NCBI GenBank assembly: GCA_029378245.1
Contig: JARKIF010000117.1
Coordinates: 40,282-104,281 of the forward strand
DNA length: 64,000 nt
From: Roridomyces roridus
Taxonomy: Eukaryota > Basidiomycota > Agaricomycetes > Agaricales > Mycenaceae
Reading direction: 5' to 3'
Each line of letters starts with the position of its first letter. Position 1 is the stretch's first letter. Positions 1 to 9,708 of the stretch are shown piece by piece. The translations under genes were made by a program, and so were the position numbers. Under the pieces are notes generated by a model. The model saw only the letters and a list, made by a program, of their open reading frames with translations, was not told the origin of the DNA and ran no database searches.

Positions 1-599
1 CTGCTTCATCTGACGATGAGCGTACAACTCGACCGAGAAAGTCCAAAGGCCGGCGCGGACCACCATTGGCAGACAAGACTCCGGAGGAGGAGGATATGGC
101 GCCCGAGATTGATCTTGATTCACTCAAAAGTCTTCTGGATTTGCCGAAATTGGAGAGTGAATATAAACGAATGGTGCATCTCCAAGCTACTTTGGCCAAG
201 CCCAAGCAAATGGCCAGCATCAATGTTACCCCACGCGACAGTGCTACCCGCATTTTATCCCACATTGAGGAGCAAAACGACCTCAGCTTCCGACTACAGT
301 TCGCCCTTGGATCGGGACAGCGCTGGAATCCACACCTCGCCAGACTTACCATGGAATGCATATCGAATATAGGCACATCCATTGCCGGTCTGGTTCTGCA
401 CTCTGAAGTCGGTGACCTTGTGCAGCGCGGCGCGCAGGCCCAGATATGCAGGTGCTTGGTTGCTGCATACCAGTGGCTTGTACAACTTGGTCCCTCGTTG
501 GCCACGCAGCTTGTGGAAACGCTCGTAACCGAGGGTGAAATTATCCTCAAGGACCAGTTCCCCGAGCTTGCGCCCATGGTTATCAACCCATATAGTTGA
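1..599 (+). CDS. Hypothetical protein, 3' part (open at window edge)
   Basis: The reading frame is open from base 3 to the TGA at 597-599 and has no convincing ATG inside the window, so this is the last exon(s) of a gene that starts to the left. The visible part begins with a basic, proline-rich stretch (PRKSKGRRGPP), then an acidic segment (TPEEEDMAPEIDLDSL), then about 150 residues of probable alpha-helix without low complexity. I recognise no domain. The stop is followed within 10 bases by a SINE-like inverted pair, and another hypothetical ORF on the same strand begins after that pair, so the two could once have been neighbours or one gene. That link is only inference. Confidence 0.5.
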   Translation, partial: ASSDDERTTRPRKSKGRRGPPLADKTPEEEDMAPEIDLDSLKSLLDLPKLESEYKRMVHLQATLAKPKQMASINVTPRDSATRILSHIEEQNDLSFRLQFALGSGQRWNPHLARLTMECISNIGTSIAGLVLHSEVGDLVQRGAQAQICRCLVAAYQWLVQLGPSLATQLVETLVTEGEIILKDQFPELAPMVINPYS

Positions 600-604
600 T
601 ACAA

Positions 605-790
605 CGCGTTACAGGTGGGTTGTAGCCCAAGGTCGCAACGTGTTACGGCTCGGGTTCTGCCCAGCAGAAATAAATGGCACCAGCCCAAATTGAACTGGGG
701 ACCAAAGAGAAAATCACATGACTGTTGAGTCAGCAATAGTGGCCTACACATTAACCATTCAACCACTGCTCCGATGGGTGGTGGGGTTTT
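605..790 (-). repeat. tRNA-related SINE-like sequence, left copy
   Basis: Read on the minus strand, a tRNA-like body starts near 775 with a box A resembling that of tRNA-Ser/Leu (TGGTTGAATGGTTAA). It continues to a box B-like CAGTTCAATTTGG near 690 and ends in GGTGCCATTTATT. A tail follows that contains GGTTGTAGCCCAAGG in inverted form relative to the right copy. The same tail block (27 of 28 bases) is present in the right copy in opposite orientation. Confidence 0.5.
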
Positions 791-804
791 TTATGCTCCA
801 CCCA

Positions 805-938
805 CCCTAACCTAACCTAACCTTCCTAACCTTCCTAACCTTTCTAACCATCCTAACCTGTCCTAACCTAACCATCCTAACCATCCTAACTATCCCAACC
901 TAACTAACCTAACCTAACAGTCCTAACAGTCCCTAACT
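805..938. repeat. Degenerate CCTAA (telomere-like) repeats
   Basis: About 130 bases of imperfect CCTAA/CCTAAC units with variants such as TTCCTAACC and CATCCTAACC. They lie between the two opposed SINE-like copies. The unit is close to, but not the same as, the TTAGGG repeat usual at fungal chromosome ends, so this is an interstitial array or a simple-sequence expansion and not a telomere. Confidence 0.7.
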
Positions 939-1002
939 GCCACTCACTGCTAAATCTCAGTTGGAGAGCATAGTATTATGTCAATGTTTTGACTTGAAAT
1001 CA

Positions 1003-1171
1003 CTCTCTCTTAGCTTAGTTGGTTAAGGCATGCTCCATTGATGCCATGCTGACTAATGCTCTGCTAATGTTTTGGGTTCAATGCAGGATGGTGCCACTTT
1101 ATTATTTTCTAGTCATGTGCCAGGTTGTAACGCGTTGCGACCTTGGGCTACAACCGGGGACAACGCGTTAT
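1003..1171 (+). repeat. tRNA-related SINE-like sequence, right copy
   Basis: A box A fits the RNA polymerase III consensus exactly (TAGCTTAGTTGG, 1011-1022). A loose box B (GGTTCAATGC) lies near 1075, followed by GGTGCCACTTTATT. The tail (1127-1155) is the inverted counterpart of 618-645. The spacing between boxes is longer than in a normal tRNA, so this is a tRNA-derived repeat and not a functional tRNA gene. Confidence 0.5.
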
Positions 1172-1229
1172 GCCTACCTTATGAGGTGTGGTTATCCATA
1201 TCATTGGTTTTATCCGTGACTCGCGCACA

Positions 1230-3188
1230 ATGCGAGAGCAGGAGGCAGCCAAGACGAAAGAGAAGTCAAAACAACGAAGAAGGGAACGCACACAGGCAGC
1301 TGGTGGACAAAGTCGGCAAAGGACAAAAAAATTTCCGGCAGCTTCCCTCAAAGATTCCCAGTATGCCCGTGTACCCGCGGATCTTTGGGGACTGCTCCCT
1401 GCGAAAGCGGGATCTTCGATTGCGCTGGATGCTGTTGGTCGAACACTGCCTCTGAAAACGGACGCAGATGTGCATCATCTCGCGGCTCGATGGCTTTCGA
1501 ATCTCTGGGACAAGCACCTCCTTCTCACGTCTATGCAACAATTCGACGAGTTGTTGAACAGTCGCAGAGCCAAAGAAGATGTTTCTGCGGTTCGAGCACG
1601 CTGCATCACCCGGGGGTCAATTCTTTATCATTTGGCCGACGCAGTTGGGGAGGGTATTTTTTTTGCAAACGATATCTTCGACTTCTTGCGGCGTCCGTGC
1701 AAGATGTTTCCCTCCATCGACCGGGATTCCACCTTTGCAAACTCTGTCATCCGGAACGAACAGACAACCTTCCAGAATTTGGATTTCCAACTTGCGGGCT
1801 GGATGGCAGAGGGCGAGATCGGAGAAGTCACACAGAAACTTGGAGATGCTGTTCACAGAGGCCTGCTGACCCTGCAATTGGGGATTGCCATCACCGATGA
1901 GTGCTGGGACGATCCGGCGGCTCACCTCCTACCCTCTGCACTGAATAAAATCACGCACAAGACCTCTCGCACGAGCACAGCGAGACAAGTCGCCGACAGC
2001 CCTACCACAACGGAGTCCCTCCTCCCTAAAACGCCTTCCCTAGGTGTTGCTGCCGTGATCATTCGCGAAGTGCTTGCAGAAAAACGGGAATCCATGCTCC
2101 CAAATCCGCCGATGACTGATACCATGTACCGTCGACTCTTGCGTGGTCAGAATGGGTTCACAACTTCACAACCGGCACATTACGACCCTGACCAGATGAA
2201 TCCGATCCGCGCCGACCTGCGAGGGTTTCATCTTTTGAAATCTCTGATCCCTCCACTGTCGCTCACCATGGGGCCCGGCGTCTCCAGCCTGCTGGCCTTC
2301 ATGAGTACCGGTCAAGGCTTTGTAACCAGAAAGTTTCTGGCTCGCATGCGGGAACGTACACATGGGATGGTCTTCCAGACATTGGAGGAGGCCGTGAAGA
2401 CATTCGAGGTTGAGGAGATGATACGTGCAGCTCTCCCACCGGACCCAGAGTACAAGATGCACAATGTCAACGTCTATGGTCAGGCAAGCAACCACTATGG
2501 TTTGCATCCGACAGTCGGCGGGAGGCACCTGACTGTGGAAGAGAAATTTGAGCCGATGTTCTCTGACAGAGTCCAGCGCGGGTATCTTGCGCTTCTGCGT
2601 AATTTGGCGGGGCATGATCCTACAATCCCTGGCGCCCCGAGAATTTCTTGGTTGGCTGCACACAAATGGGTTGTAGACGCGAAGATCAACGGTTTTGGCC
2701 CCGGGTCGCTGGGGGCCCTGCAATTTGCCAACAACTTGACTCTGCTTGGCGTGGCAAGCCCTCCCTCCCCTGTCGAAATGGCCCAATGGATTTCTGATCA
2801 CCAAGACAAGGGCGCGTTTCGTGGTCTACAGGTTCTGGGATTCCAGCTGGAGCAAAAGAATGCTTCCCCTTCCGCCGTTCGGGTCGCCTTCCTCTGCGTT
2901 TACGCCTGGCTGGATAATTTTCTGACAACGGATGACAAGCTGGTTCTGGACTTTGGACCCATCTTCGTTGAGCAGCTTCTCTGCAAAGTTGGTCGCTGGT
3001 GCCGGCGGCTTAACGACCATGCTGCCCAGAAGACGGCAAAAGTGGCTTTGTCCCAGCTTGCGGACAAAGCGTTCGAGGGCGCGCGGTGGACATCCGGCGA
3101 GAATCTGACCCAGTTCAACAAGTGGCCGTTCCCGCCATGCACCAAGTACAAGCCCGCCGTCTTCAGAAAAATCATAGAGAGCAGGTGA
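1230..3188 (+). CDS. Hypothetical protein, about 653 residues
   Basis: One long uninterrupted frame. I chose the ATG at 1230 because the frame is closed by a TGA at 1182-1184 and this is the first ATG after it. The first 35 residues are basic and coiled-coil-like (MREQEAAKTKEKSKQRRRERT). The rest is an ordinary globular composition, rich in helices and with scattered Trp and Cys. I recognise no family. The frame ends at TGA 3186-3188, and that TGA is part of a good splice donor (AG|GTGAGT), so one more short exon may follow beyond about 3225. An intronless gene of this length is unusual here and could point to a mobile-element origin, but no transposase or polymerase motif is visible. Confidence 0.5.
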   Translation: MREQEAAKTKEKSKQRRRERTQAAGGQSRQRTKKFPAASLKDSQYARVPADLWGLLPAKAGSSIALDAVGRTLPLKTDADVHHLAARWLSNLWDKHLLLTSMQQFDELLNSRRAKEDVSAVRARCITRGSILYHLADAVGEGIFFANDIFDFLRRPCKMFPSIDRDSTFANSVIRNEQTTFQNLDFQLAGWMAEGEIGEVTQKLGDAVHRGLLTLQLGIAITDECWDDPAAHLLPSALNKITHKTSRTSTARQVADSPTTTESLLPKTPSLGVAAVIIREVLAEKRESMLPNPPMTDTMYRRLLRGQNGFTTSQPAHYDPDQMNPIRADLRGFHLLKSLIPPLSLTMGPGVSSLLAFMSTGQGFVTRKFLARMRERTHGMVFQTLEEAVKTFEVEEMIRAALPPDPEYKMHNVNVYGQASNHYGLHPTVGGRHLTVEEKFEPMFSDRVQRGYLALLRNLAGHDPTIPGAPRISWLAAHKWVVDAKINGFGPGSLGALQFANNLTLLGVASPPSPVEMAQWISDHQDKGAFRGLQVLGFQLEQKNASPSAVRVAFLCVYAWLDNFLTTDDKLVLDFGPIFVEQLLCKVGRWCRRLNDHAAQKTAKVALSQLADKAFEGARWTSGENLTQFNKWPFPPCTKYKPAVFRKIIESR

Positions 3189-3415
3189 GTTACATGGCCG
3201 AGTCGTTACTGCCGAGGCTCACAGTTTTGTCCAGAGAAATGTTGCTTCAATTTGAGGCAGAGGCTGCGGGTGTTGAGGAGTAGTAGTAGTGTATTCATAC
3301 AAATGTCGAATTGAGCACATAATTTTTGAGGGCGGAAGCAAAGTGGCGTCTCCTTGATCCTTCCTTCCATGTATGTTGGGGCGAGCACATTATACGCATT
3401 CGTACAGATTTTACA

Positions 3416-5258
3416 TTACTGATAAAACTCGTTGCAAATACGCAAAACCTCAACCCATACACGACGCCGGACCCCCATACTACGTGAATGAACATTAACC
3501 ACTAGCGACAGTCGCTGGTCGAGCAGAGCAATCTGGTCGTGCGAAAACGGCGAGTTTGGTGGTTCGCAAGGGACATGGGAGTGCACGTCGGGCCCGGAAG
3601 AAAAAGGATTGCGCTCCTCCCACTCCTGCGGGTTCTGGCGGAGGTGGTGATCCATGAGCTGAGAGTCGTCGGCGGCCTGCCAGTCGATCCCATAGGTGGT
3701 GGGGTCGTCGATGTTCTCGTTGGTGGGCGCGCGATACTCCAACCCGCGAGGACCGTCTTGAACCATACTGAAGAGAAACATGTCGCGCGGGGACCGAGAA
3801 CGCTCACCACGGATCTGCAGGTTGTGAGAGTTCCAAGACTCTGCCCACTCTTGCGCGTCCGTGTTAATGGCAGTGAGAAAAAGATGGTGGAGTAGCCAGA
3901 TGTGCGTGGCCAGACGGGGATTGAGGCCGTGGTGCACCTCGAGGTCGGTGAAAAAGGTCTTCCACTTCTGACCAAAGCCGTGCGTAACGTCGTACCACAG
4001 GCGTTCAATTCGGGTGTTATGAACGCTCCTGCAGAGAGAAAAAGATCAGTACATGGCATGGATCAGAGTGACAACTTCGTACCTGCCCCAGATGTAAGAA
4101 CCACGTCCCTCTCCTCTCTCTGTCTCCATCATCACTGCTACCAGGATATTCTCCGTGCCGTGATCACCACGCACACGGCTCGGAAGTCCAAAGAGCTGAA
4201 CAGCGTCCTTGAAAAGATCGAGGACGGTCTGGGCGCGGTTGTTGTTGCTGACGCGGATGCCGGTGACCAAGCGACTCTTGCCGTCGATGAAGCAGTGGAT
4301 GACGATCTTGAAGCGAATCAAACCTGAAAAAGAAATCAGTGACAGCCGCACAGCAATCAAAGAATAGAAAGACAGACCGTGTTGGCCGTCGTGATGCCAC
4401 AGCGAATTGGCACCGGCAACTTGATACGGACGGCGATGGATGAAGCGAAGGCTGAAGCCGTTCACAAAAGCACCGTGAACGCGGAGGTAGGAAGCGTGCA
4501 CGCGCTCGCGGGGTACTCGATAGCCTGCAGCTTTGAGTCGGCCATCGAGCATTCGACGTCCAAGTCGGGGAAAACTTGAAGGACGGACATGACCAGAGAG
4601 TTGAGCTGCGCGTCGGTGAGAGTGGATGTGGCAGGAGTGCTCGACGCGTAGGTACGGGCGACCTGCCCGTCTGGAAGGCGCTCGTCGGTGTACACCGGAT
4701 GGCCCGGCTCCACCAAGCCCTGCACGAAGCGCGGCACGCCGAACGGTCCGTGGGTGGCAGTTGAACACGGGGCCGAGGTGAGTTGGGCCACGAAGGGAGA
4801 GCGCCTGCGCGAGGAAGGTGGTGTCGATTTCGACTCGGGGCCGTCCACGTCCACGAACGCGGGTTGATACGACGAGGCTGGTGGGTGGGGGAGGGTCGGA
4901 GGAAAGATATCGAGCTTGGTCGAGCTGCGAGATCATGCTGGCGATATTTTGCTGGATGATGCCGTACTCCGCTGGGGGGAATTGTGCTCAGTGCTGAAAA
5001 GAAACTAAGATGAAAATTTGACACTGAGAAAGACCTCACATGTTCGACGGCCTCCTGAAAACGCAGCACCTCCGCCTCCTGCTGACCGAGTTGGACGCCT
5101 GCGCCCACTTGGGTACGGAGCGTCCGAGTCACGTTGCGTTCGAGGATGTGGTAAGCAGCGCGGAGGTTGTTGAGAGCCTCCGCCATGGTGGTGGAAGCTC
5201 CCGACAAGAGTGAAATGGGCATGTGAGCGCTCGATGGCGTGATGGATCGACGGGCCAT
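3416..5258 (-). pseudogene. Degenerate DDE integrase/transposase (basidiomycete integrase-core family)
   Basis: Exons read on the minus strand. The N-terminal part has a helix-turn-helix-like segment ([16 protein letters not shown] ... [14 protein letters not shown]). An RNase H-fold integrase core follows. All three catalytic acids can be seen: Asp in WHHDGQHGL, Asp in RGDHGTEN and Glu in RIERLWYDV. Two introns are clear (about 4324-4377 and 4030-4082). The gene is broken. The frame jumps after RAGL to [10 protein letters not shown], consistent with one extra G, and jumps back before MLDGRLKA. The first intron, near 5040, does not restore the frame. These proteins are common, multicopy and transposon-associated in Agaricomycetes (family knowledge). 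No flanking inverted repeats were found. Confidence 0.75.
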
Positions 5259-5560
5259 GTGGGCAGATACCAGATCTGATTGTTTGGTCTGACAGGAGGA
5301 CAAACAAAGTTCATTTTTTGCTCTCAGATCTGGCGAGATCTGGCTCCAAGATTTGGTGGAATCTGAGTCCGGTTTTCCAAATCAACTTCACCTTTGATCA
5401 GATTTCACGAATTCTGGCCAAATCTCGCCAGATCTGGGAAAAGTCCGGTGAGGAAGCCAGATCTGGGGAGATTTGGCGAGATCTCGCCAGAACTGGCCAG
5501 AACTGGGGTGCAAAACCCCATTTCTTCATTTATTGTCCAGTACGGACCCTCAAATGAACA
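5259..5560. repeat. AGATCTGG/CGAGAT simple-repeat patch
   Basis: A short patch with repeated, partly palindromic words: AGATCTGG, GAGATCTCGCC, CCAGATCTGGG. The word AGATCT occurs several times between 5268 and 5485. There is no coding signal beyond a repetitive translation (arginine, aspartate, tryptophan and serine rich). It may be a degraded tandem array. Confidence 0.45.
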
Positions 5561-5629
5561 ACTATGCATTATTGAAGCGATACATATTCTAATCTTCCTC
5601 GAAAAAAAACAACGACATCTATACTAAGT

Positions 5630-6770
5630 CCTGCATCCGGAGTCCGGTCTAAATGCCTGTGCACGACGAACGGACTTATCAAGACTTGCGTGCCTTCCGC
5701 AAGGTAGTGATTCCAGTTCAGAAGTCAACCGCCAGTGATCTGGGTTGGGTTGAATAAATGTTGAAAAAGTGCCGAGACACACCGGCGGATGCAAGCGCAG
5801 CGTTTCCTTGAAGCAAGCCCGGAGAATATTGGAATCCTTGTGATCGTCGCGCACATACCTGAAAATACACCAACTTGCATACAGCCTCTTACTTACCTCG
5901 ACGGGAACGCAACAAGCGCACTTTCAATCTCCGCCTGCACTTTGTCTTATATCCTACCGTTCCTGACGATATGTCGAATCATCGCGCACATGGTCTTTTG
6001 TGAATTTTAGTCATAAATCTTGAGTGGTAAATGGGACTCACGATGGCGGTGGTTTCTATCCCGAGGGCGTTCAATTTTGACTAGGAAACCAGGATAAAAT
6101 TGCACCTGAACCGCGCCGAGAGTTGATCCCTGCCACTGGTCACTAGTCAAGTTGCCAACGAGTTCCTGAAAAGGCGAGACACACAGAGACTAAACACAGA
6201 GCCGTCCGCGTTCTTGGCTTGCATGAACATTTCCCTGAAAGAATCAGAGTCATACCGGTCGCTGCAGCGGTGTGCTTCGTACATCATATCCCATGTGCCT
6301 CATCCGCGCCGAACCGATTTTCCATGAGGCTGAAGACGGGGCCAGGGAGCGTGGCGGGATTTCGTGCGGTCGACAAACCTATTATACCGAGTTAATCGTA
6401 CAGGTTGAACCCAGATTTACTTACCTTCGAGACGCCCAGAGGAACGGAGTAGGAACGGCTGCGTGCCCACTGGGAACTTGTTCAACCGTCTGGTGTATGA
6501 GTTGGAATAAACACGTCCGGAAGCAACTCATCTCGAGTATCCTCTCTACAAGAGGATCACACCCGCGCCTATCTTCCCCACACAAGGACCAGACAATTTT
6601 CCCAACTGAAGCGCCCAATTCACCAAAATGACCGCTGCTCACCAAATAGGTGACATGGCGACCTACATCGCCCTTTGAAGTCCCGCCGAGCGCGCGCAAA
6701 TACTTGGATTGGTTGGCAAAATAGGTGTAGAGGAGCAGTCGAGACTTGATGGAGATTACAGCGGTGGGTT
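5630..6770 (-). pseudogene. Cytochrome P450 relic
   Basis: Minus-strand fragments match the C-terminal half of a fungal P450. KVQAEIESALVAF (near 5950) matches the region after helix I. KETLRLHPPV (5785-5815) is the helix K ExxR motif. After a probable intron, NHYLAEGTQVLISPFVVHRH (5655-5720) is the usual beta-strand after helix K. The heme-binding Cys loop is absent, since the sequence stops before it. Segments farther upstream (to about 6770) are on the same strand but broken by stops, and I cannot assign them firmly. A full P450 is about 500 residues. This one is truncated and frame-broken, so it is not expected to be active. Confidence 0.65.
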
Positions 6771-8017
6771 GAGCTGGATAAGTGAATAATGCCGGGGCGC
6801 TCTTAACTGGGGCGGTATCTTTCTGGACAGACGCGGGGGCGATGATGAAGCTATGATTCCGGTGTTGGCACGTTCAGGTTGCAGCGAGCCGACTCAGCCG
6901 GGATGGAGTGAGACACAAGAGTCCGTTCGCATTGTAGACTGGGAGAGTGGAGAAAGATATGAAGCAAGGGGTGGGCTGAGGCGCAGACCGGCAGGCAATT
7001 ACGCGGGATGCATTCGGCCTGCGGGATGGTGGCAACGTCGGCGATGGGAGGAAGCGTGATCTAGACTGGATGGAGCTAGCGAGGAGAGAGATGCCCGTTT
7101 TGGAAATGCTGTGCACTTCTTACTTTGCTTTCGTCTCGCTTCCTGCATCCACTCTCGTGTTTTCCGGGTTACCAACTCACTCAAACGGCTTCCTTAACCA
7201 CCGGAACACCAGTTATCAAGCATTTGGATACCTTTTGGGAGGGAGAAGGAGCTTGGTGACCTGGGCCGTGGCATAAGTACCCCCGGTGCATCGCTGGCGC
7301 TCAGGTCCCGTTTCCTCACTCAAAACGGTTAGCCTGCGGTTGTTTTACGTCAGTGCTTGTCTTCCTTGAACTCTGGACGTGAGGATGTGCAGAACTGGGA
7401 ATCGCAGGAGGGTAGACTGAGTGAGTACATCCACCCCACTCAATCCCATCATCTACGGCCCAACTTTCACCCCAGAGCAGGGTCCTCGTCCTCTACACTC
7501 CATCCTCCTCTTTTCCGCCGATTCTAGCCGTTTACATCTTCGAGGTGCCACAATGCCGTTCCTTGAATCCAGCTGCCGTCTGCAAAATAGATTCATGGTG
7601 GGTGTGTCCATTCCCCCCTCTCTTCTTCCCTCCTTTTGAGCGCCCTGTAAACCGCCGGCAGGAGACTCGCCCCTGGGACTCTCAAGCCGCGTCTGCTGGT
7701 GCTTGCTTGCGTCCCCCCTTTCATTTCTCTTGCATCTAATTGACCTACTACTCAGTCGCATATGCTCACGCCGCTCACTCCCGCACATCGCCGACCGCCT
7801 CTGCGTGCACGGACGTCCTCGGCTCCCTCTCTTCATGCTGTTTACCAGTCCGGCCACTTGCGAGAGGCCGTCTCGTTTGTCTGTATTTTGCACAAGTGAC
7901 AACCGGCCCGCCAGAGGTGTATAGGCATCTGCCTCATGTTTCTGGTGTGGCTTTTCTCCCTCATCCCCCTCTCTCCCTCCCACCACTACCACTGCCCTAC
8001 CGCCCACCCCTCACTCC
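6771..8017. other. No gene seen
   Basis: Only short overlapping frames in all directions are present, and none has a recognisable motif or intron pattern. The right half (7,500-8,000) is C/T-rich on the plus strand. This could be upstream remains of the P450 locus. Confidence 0.4.
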
Positions 8018-8405
8018 CTGGTGGCGCCGATCTGGCACGCCGGTATACGACTGCACTGCCGACCTGGCGTGCGGTCGAGTGAGGCCCTTTCATCCGCTGG
8101 CGCTGCCATCCTGGCGCGCCGATATTAGACTGTGCTGCTGACCCAGCGCGCAGTTGGATGAGAGATAGTGGTTTCCTCTCACTCACTGGCACTGCCACCC
8201 AGGCGTGCCGGTACGCGACTACACCGCCAACCTGGCATGCAGTCAAGTGAGGGAACACTGGTGTTATCCCGACTCGCTGGCACCGCCACCCAGGCGTGCC
8301 GGTATACGACAGCGCTGCCAATCGGGCGCGCGGTCGAGTGGGGATTTTCTTCGTTCACTGGCGCGCCGGCATTCAACTGCACCGCTGATGCAGCCCGTGG
8401 TGGGA
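8018..8405. repeat. GC-rich minisatellite, about 80-90 bp unit, 5 copies
   Basis: Units start near 8018, 8096, 8185, 8276 and 8357 (periods 78, 89, 91 and 81). Each holds CTGGCRCYGCC, a (C)AGGCGTGCCGGTA-like block, a GACTRCACYGCC block and a GCGCGCGGTCGAGTG-like block. Copies are clearly diverged. The array ends 40 bases before a run of about 14 T. Confidence 0.7.
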
Positions 8406-8649
8406 TGGAGAATGTGATGGGGCAGGCTTTAGGCTACTGTAACACCTTTTTTTTTTTTTTGGTTTACATCCCTGTATTAGACACAACTGCACCAATTAGT
8501 ATTTCACAATTTCCGTGCCAACACGCACAATGGACACCGGGCTTCGAGTATTAAATCTAGCAGTGTACGGGGTCCTCTTCGTGAACCTTTCTGGTTATTA
8601 CTGTATATAGCAACTGTTGGCAAAGTCCGTCTTACCATTTTTTGCCTTT

Positions 8650-8801
8650 CGGAGCTATGCCGCGGAAATTTTGAATTTCCGCGTTGTGGAAATGTTGCGG
8701 AAATCTTTGATGGTGATTGACATTGACATGAGAAAATTAATTTATTTCCGCCCCGCGTAAATGTTGCGTAAATAAAGAATTTCCGCGCTGCGGAAAAGAT
8801 G
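8650..8801. repeat. Cluster of GCGGAAAT inverted and direct repeats
   Basis: At 8661-8683 there is a perfect 10-bp stem (CGCGGAAATT/AATTTCCGCG) with a TTG loop. Further copies of TTGCGGAAAT, ATTTCCGC and CTGCGGAAAA follow up to 8801. No gene overlaps. Confidence 0.5.
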
Positions 8802-8814
8802 TGTTCCCCCCTGT

Positions 8815-9130
8815 GTGGGCAACCTTGTCCCTCCGCAGCATGCGAAAGCTACGTATCTGCTCGGGATGGGACCAATGCCTCCTCCCACCCCTGCTGAACA
8901 TGCTGTGGCCCACGCACAAGCTGGCTTGAACAGCGGAGCCTTCTCCCACACTCAATTCGAAGAAAATCAACGGGACGAGGATTCCGATGGAGACGAAGAC
9001 CACAGGCAGTCGCCACCGCCGCGTCGACGCAGCCACGATCGTCGGGAGCGTATACTATGGATCCAGCGTGTGATGCGCTACTACGTCGGGAGGCATCCCG
9101 ACGTCTGGACCGGAGTTGAGTACCAGAGTT
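8815..9130 (+). pseudogene. Short hypothetical ORF cut by a solo LTR
   Basis: A frame of about 105 residues with an acidic and proline/arginine-rich middle runs into a solo LTR at 9131. Its original continuation can be traced. After removal of the LTR and one copy of the 5-bp duplication (GAGTT), the frame goes on at 9477 for about 12 residues and stops. Coding status is uncertain because no motif is recognised. Confidence 0.25.
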
Positions 9131-9471
9131 TGTTGGAATAAGAGGGCTGGAGGATGGTCCGCTCAACGAGGTCGACTAAAGGGCAACTAAGAGGAGTATA
9201 TGAGAAACCAATGTATTCAGGTTCTTTCTCTCTGAGGAATAACCTCAGAGAGGGAAGCTACTTATACAACATGTGGGAGCCGACTAGTAAGCTACTATGA
9301 GTATCCTAGGTCCGTTTATCTGGTATTGGTACCGCTAATGTAACTATATCAAGCTGATCTGTCCCACACTGATCTTGGTACATAGATATCGTGTATGTAA
9401 ACGTCCATGACAATCGCGAGAGGGAAGAGGAACCGGGTACCTAACTACCAACCTGTTCCCACCATTCAACA
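9131..9471 (-). repeat. Solo LTR, family 2 (341 bp)
   Basis: Ends are TGTTGGAATA and CATTCAACA. The flanking 5-bp target-site duplication GAGTT (9126-9130 and 9472-9476) is perfect. Orientation is inferred from a TATA-like TATAAGTAG on the minus strand. The internal hairpin CTCTGAGG...CCTCAGAG is shared by all copies of this family in the window. Confidence 0.85.
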
Positions 9472-9708
9472 GAGTTCCGGTATGGATCCGGAATCCGGTT
9501 GGTGTTGGAACGGGATATAACAATATTACAAACTATATACTCTTCATTTCAAACCATCACCCCGGAGATGACTTGGGGCTTTTTCAGGCATTCAGATCTG
9601 ATATAATCTGCACACACTTGTTCGCATTTTACATTACACTTGGAAGCTAGACTTGTCCTCATACATACTATAAGCCTGAATAACAATTGCAGAACCATCT
9701 CTATGAAC

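Noticed and set aside
805..938. A telomere or chromosome end
   Set aside because: The CCTAA units are degenerate, only about 130 bases long, and flanked on both sides by ordinary sequence. The usual fungal telomere unit is TTAGGG.
1003..1171. Functional tRNA genes
   Set aside because: Box A is good but box spacing is too long, and no cloverleaf with paired acceptor and anticodon stems could be drawn.
7453..8007. A 184-residue minus-strand ORF
   Set aside because: It reads the complement of a C/T-rich stretch, giving Gly/Arg-rich sequence without domain features.
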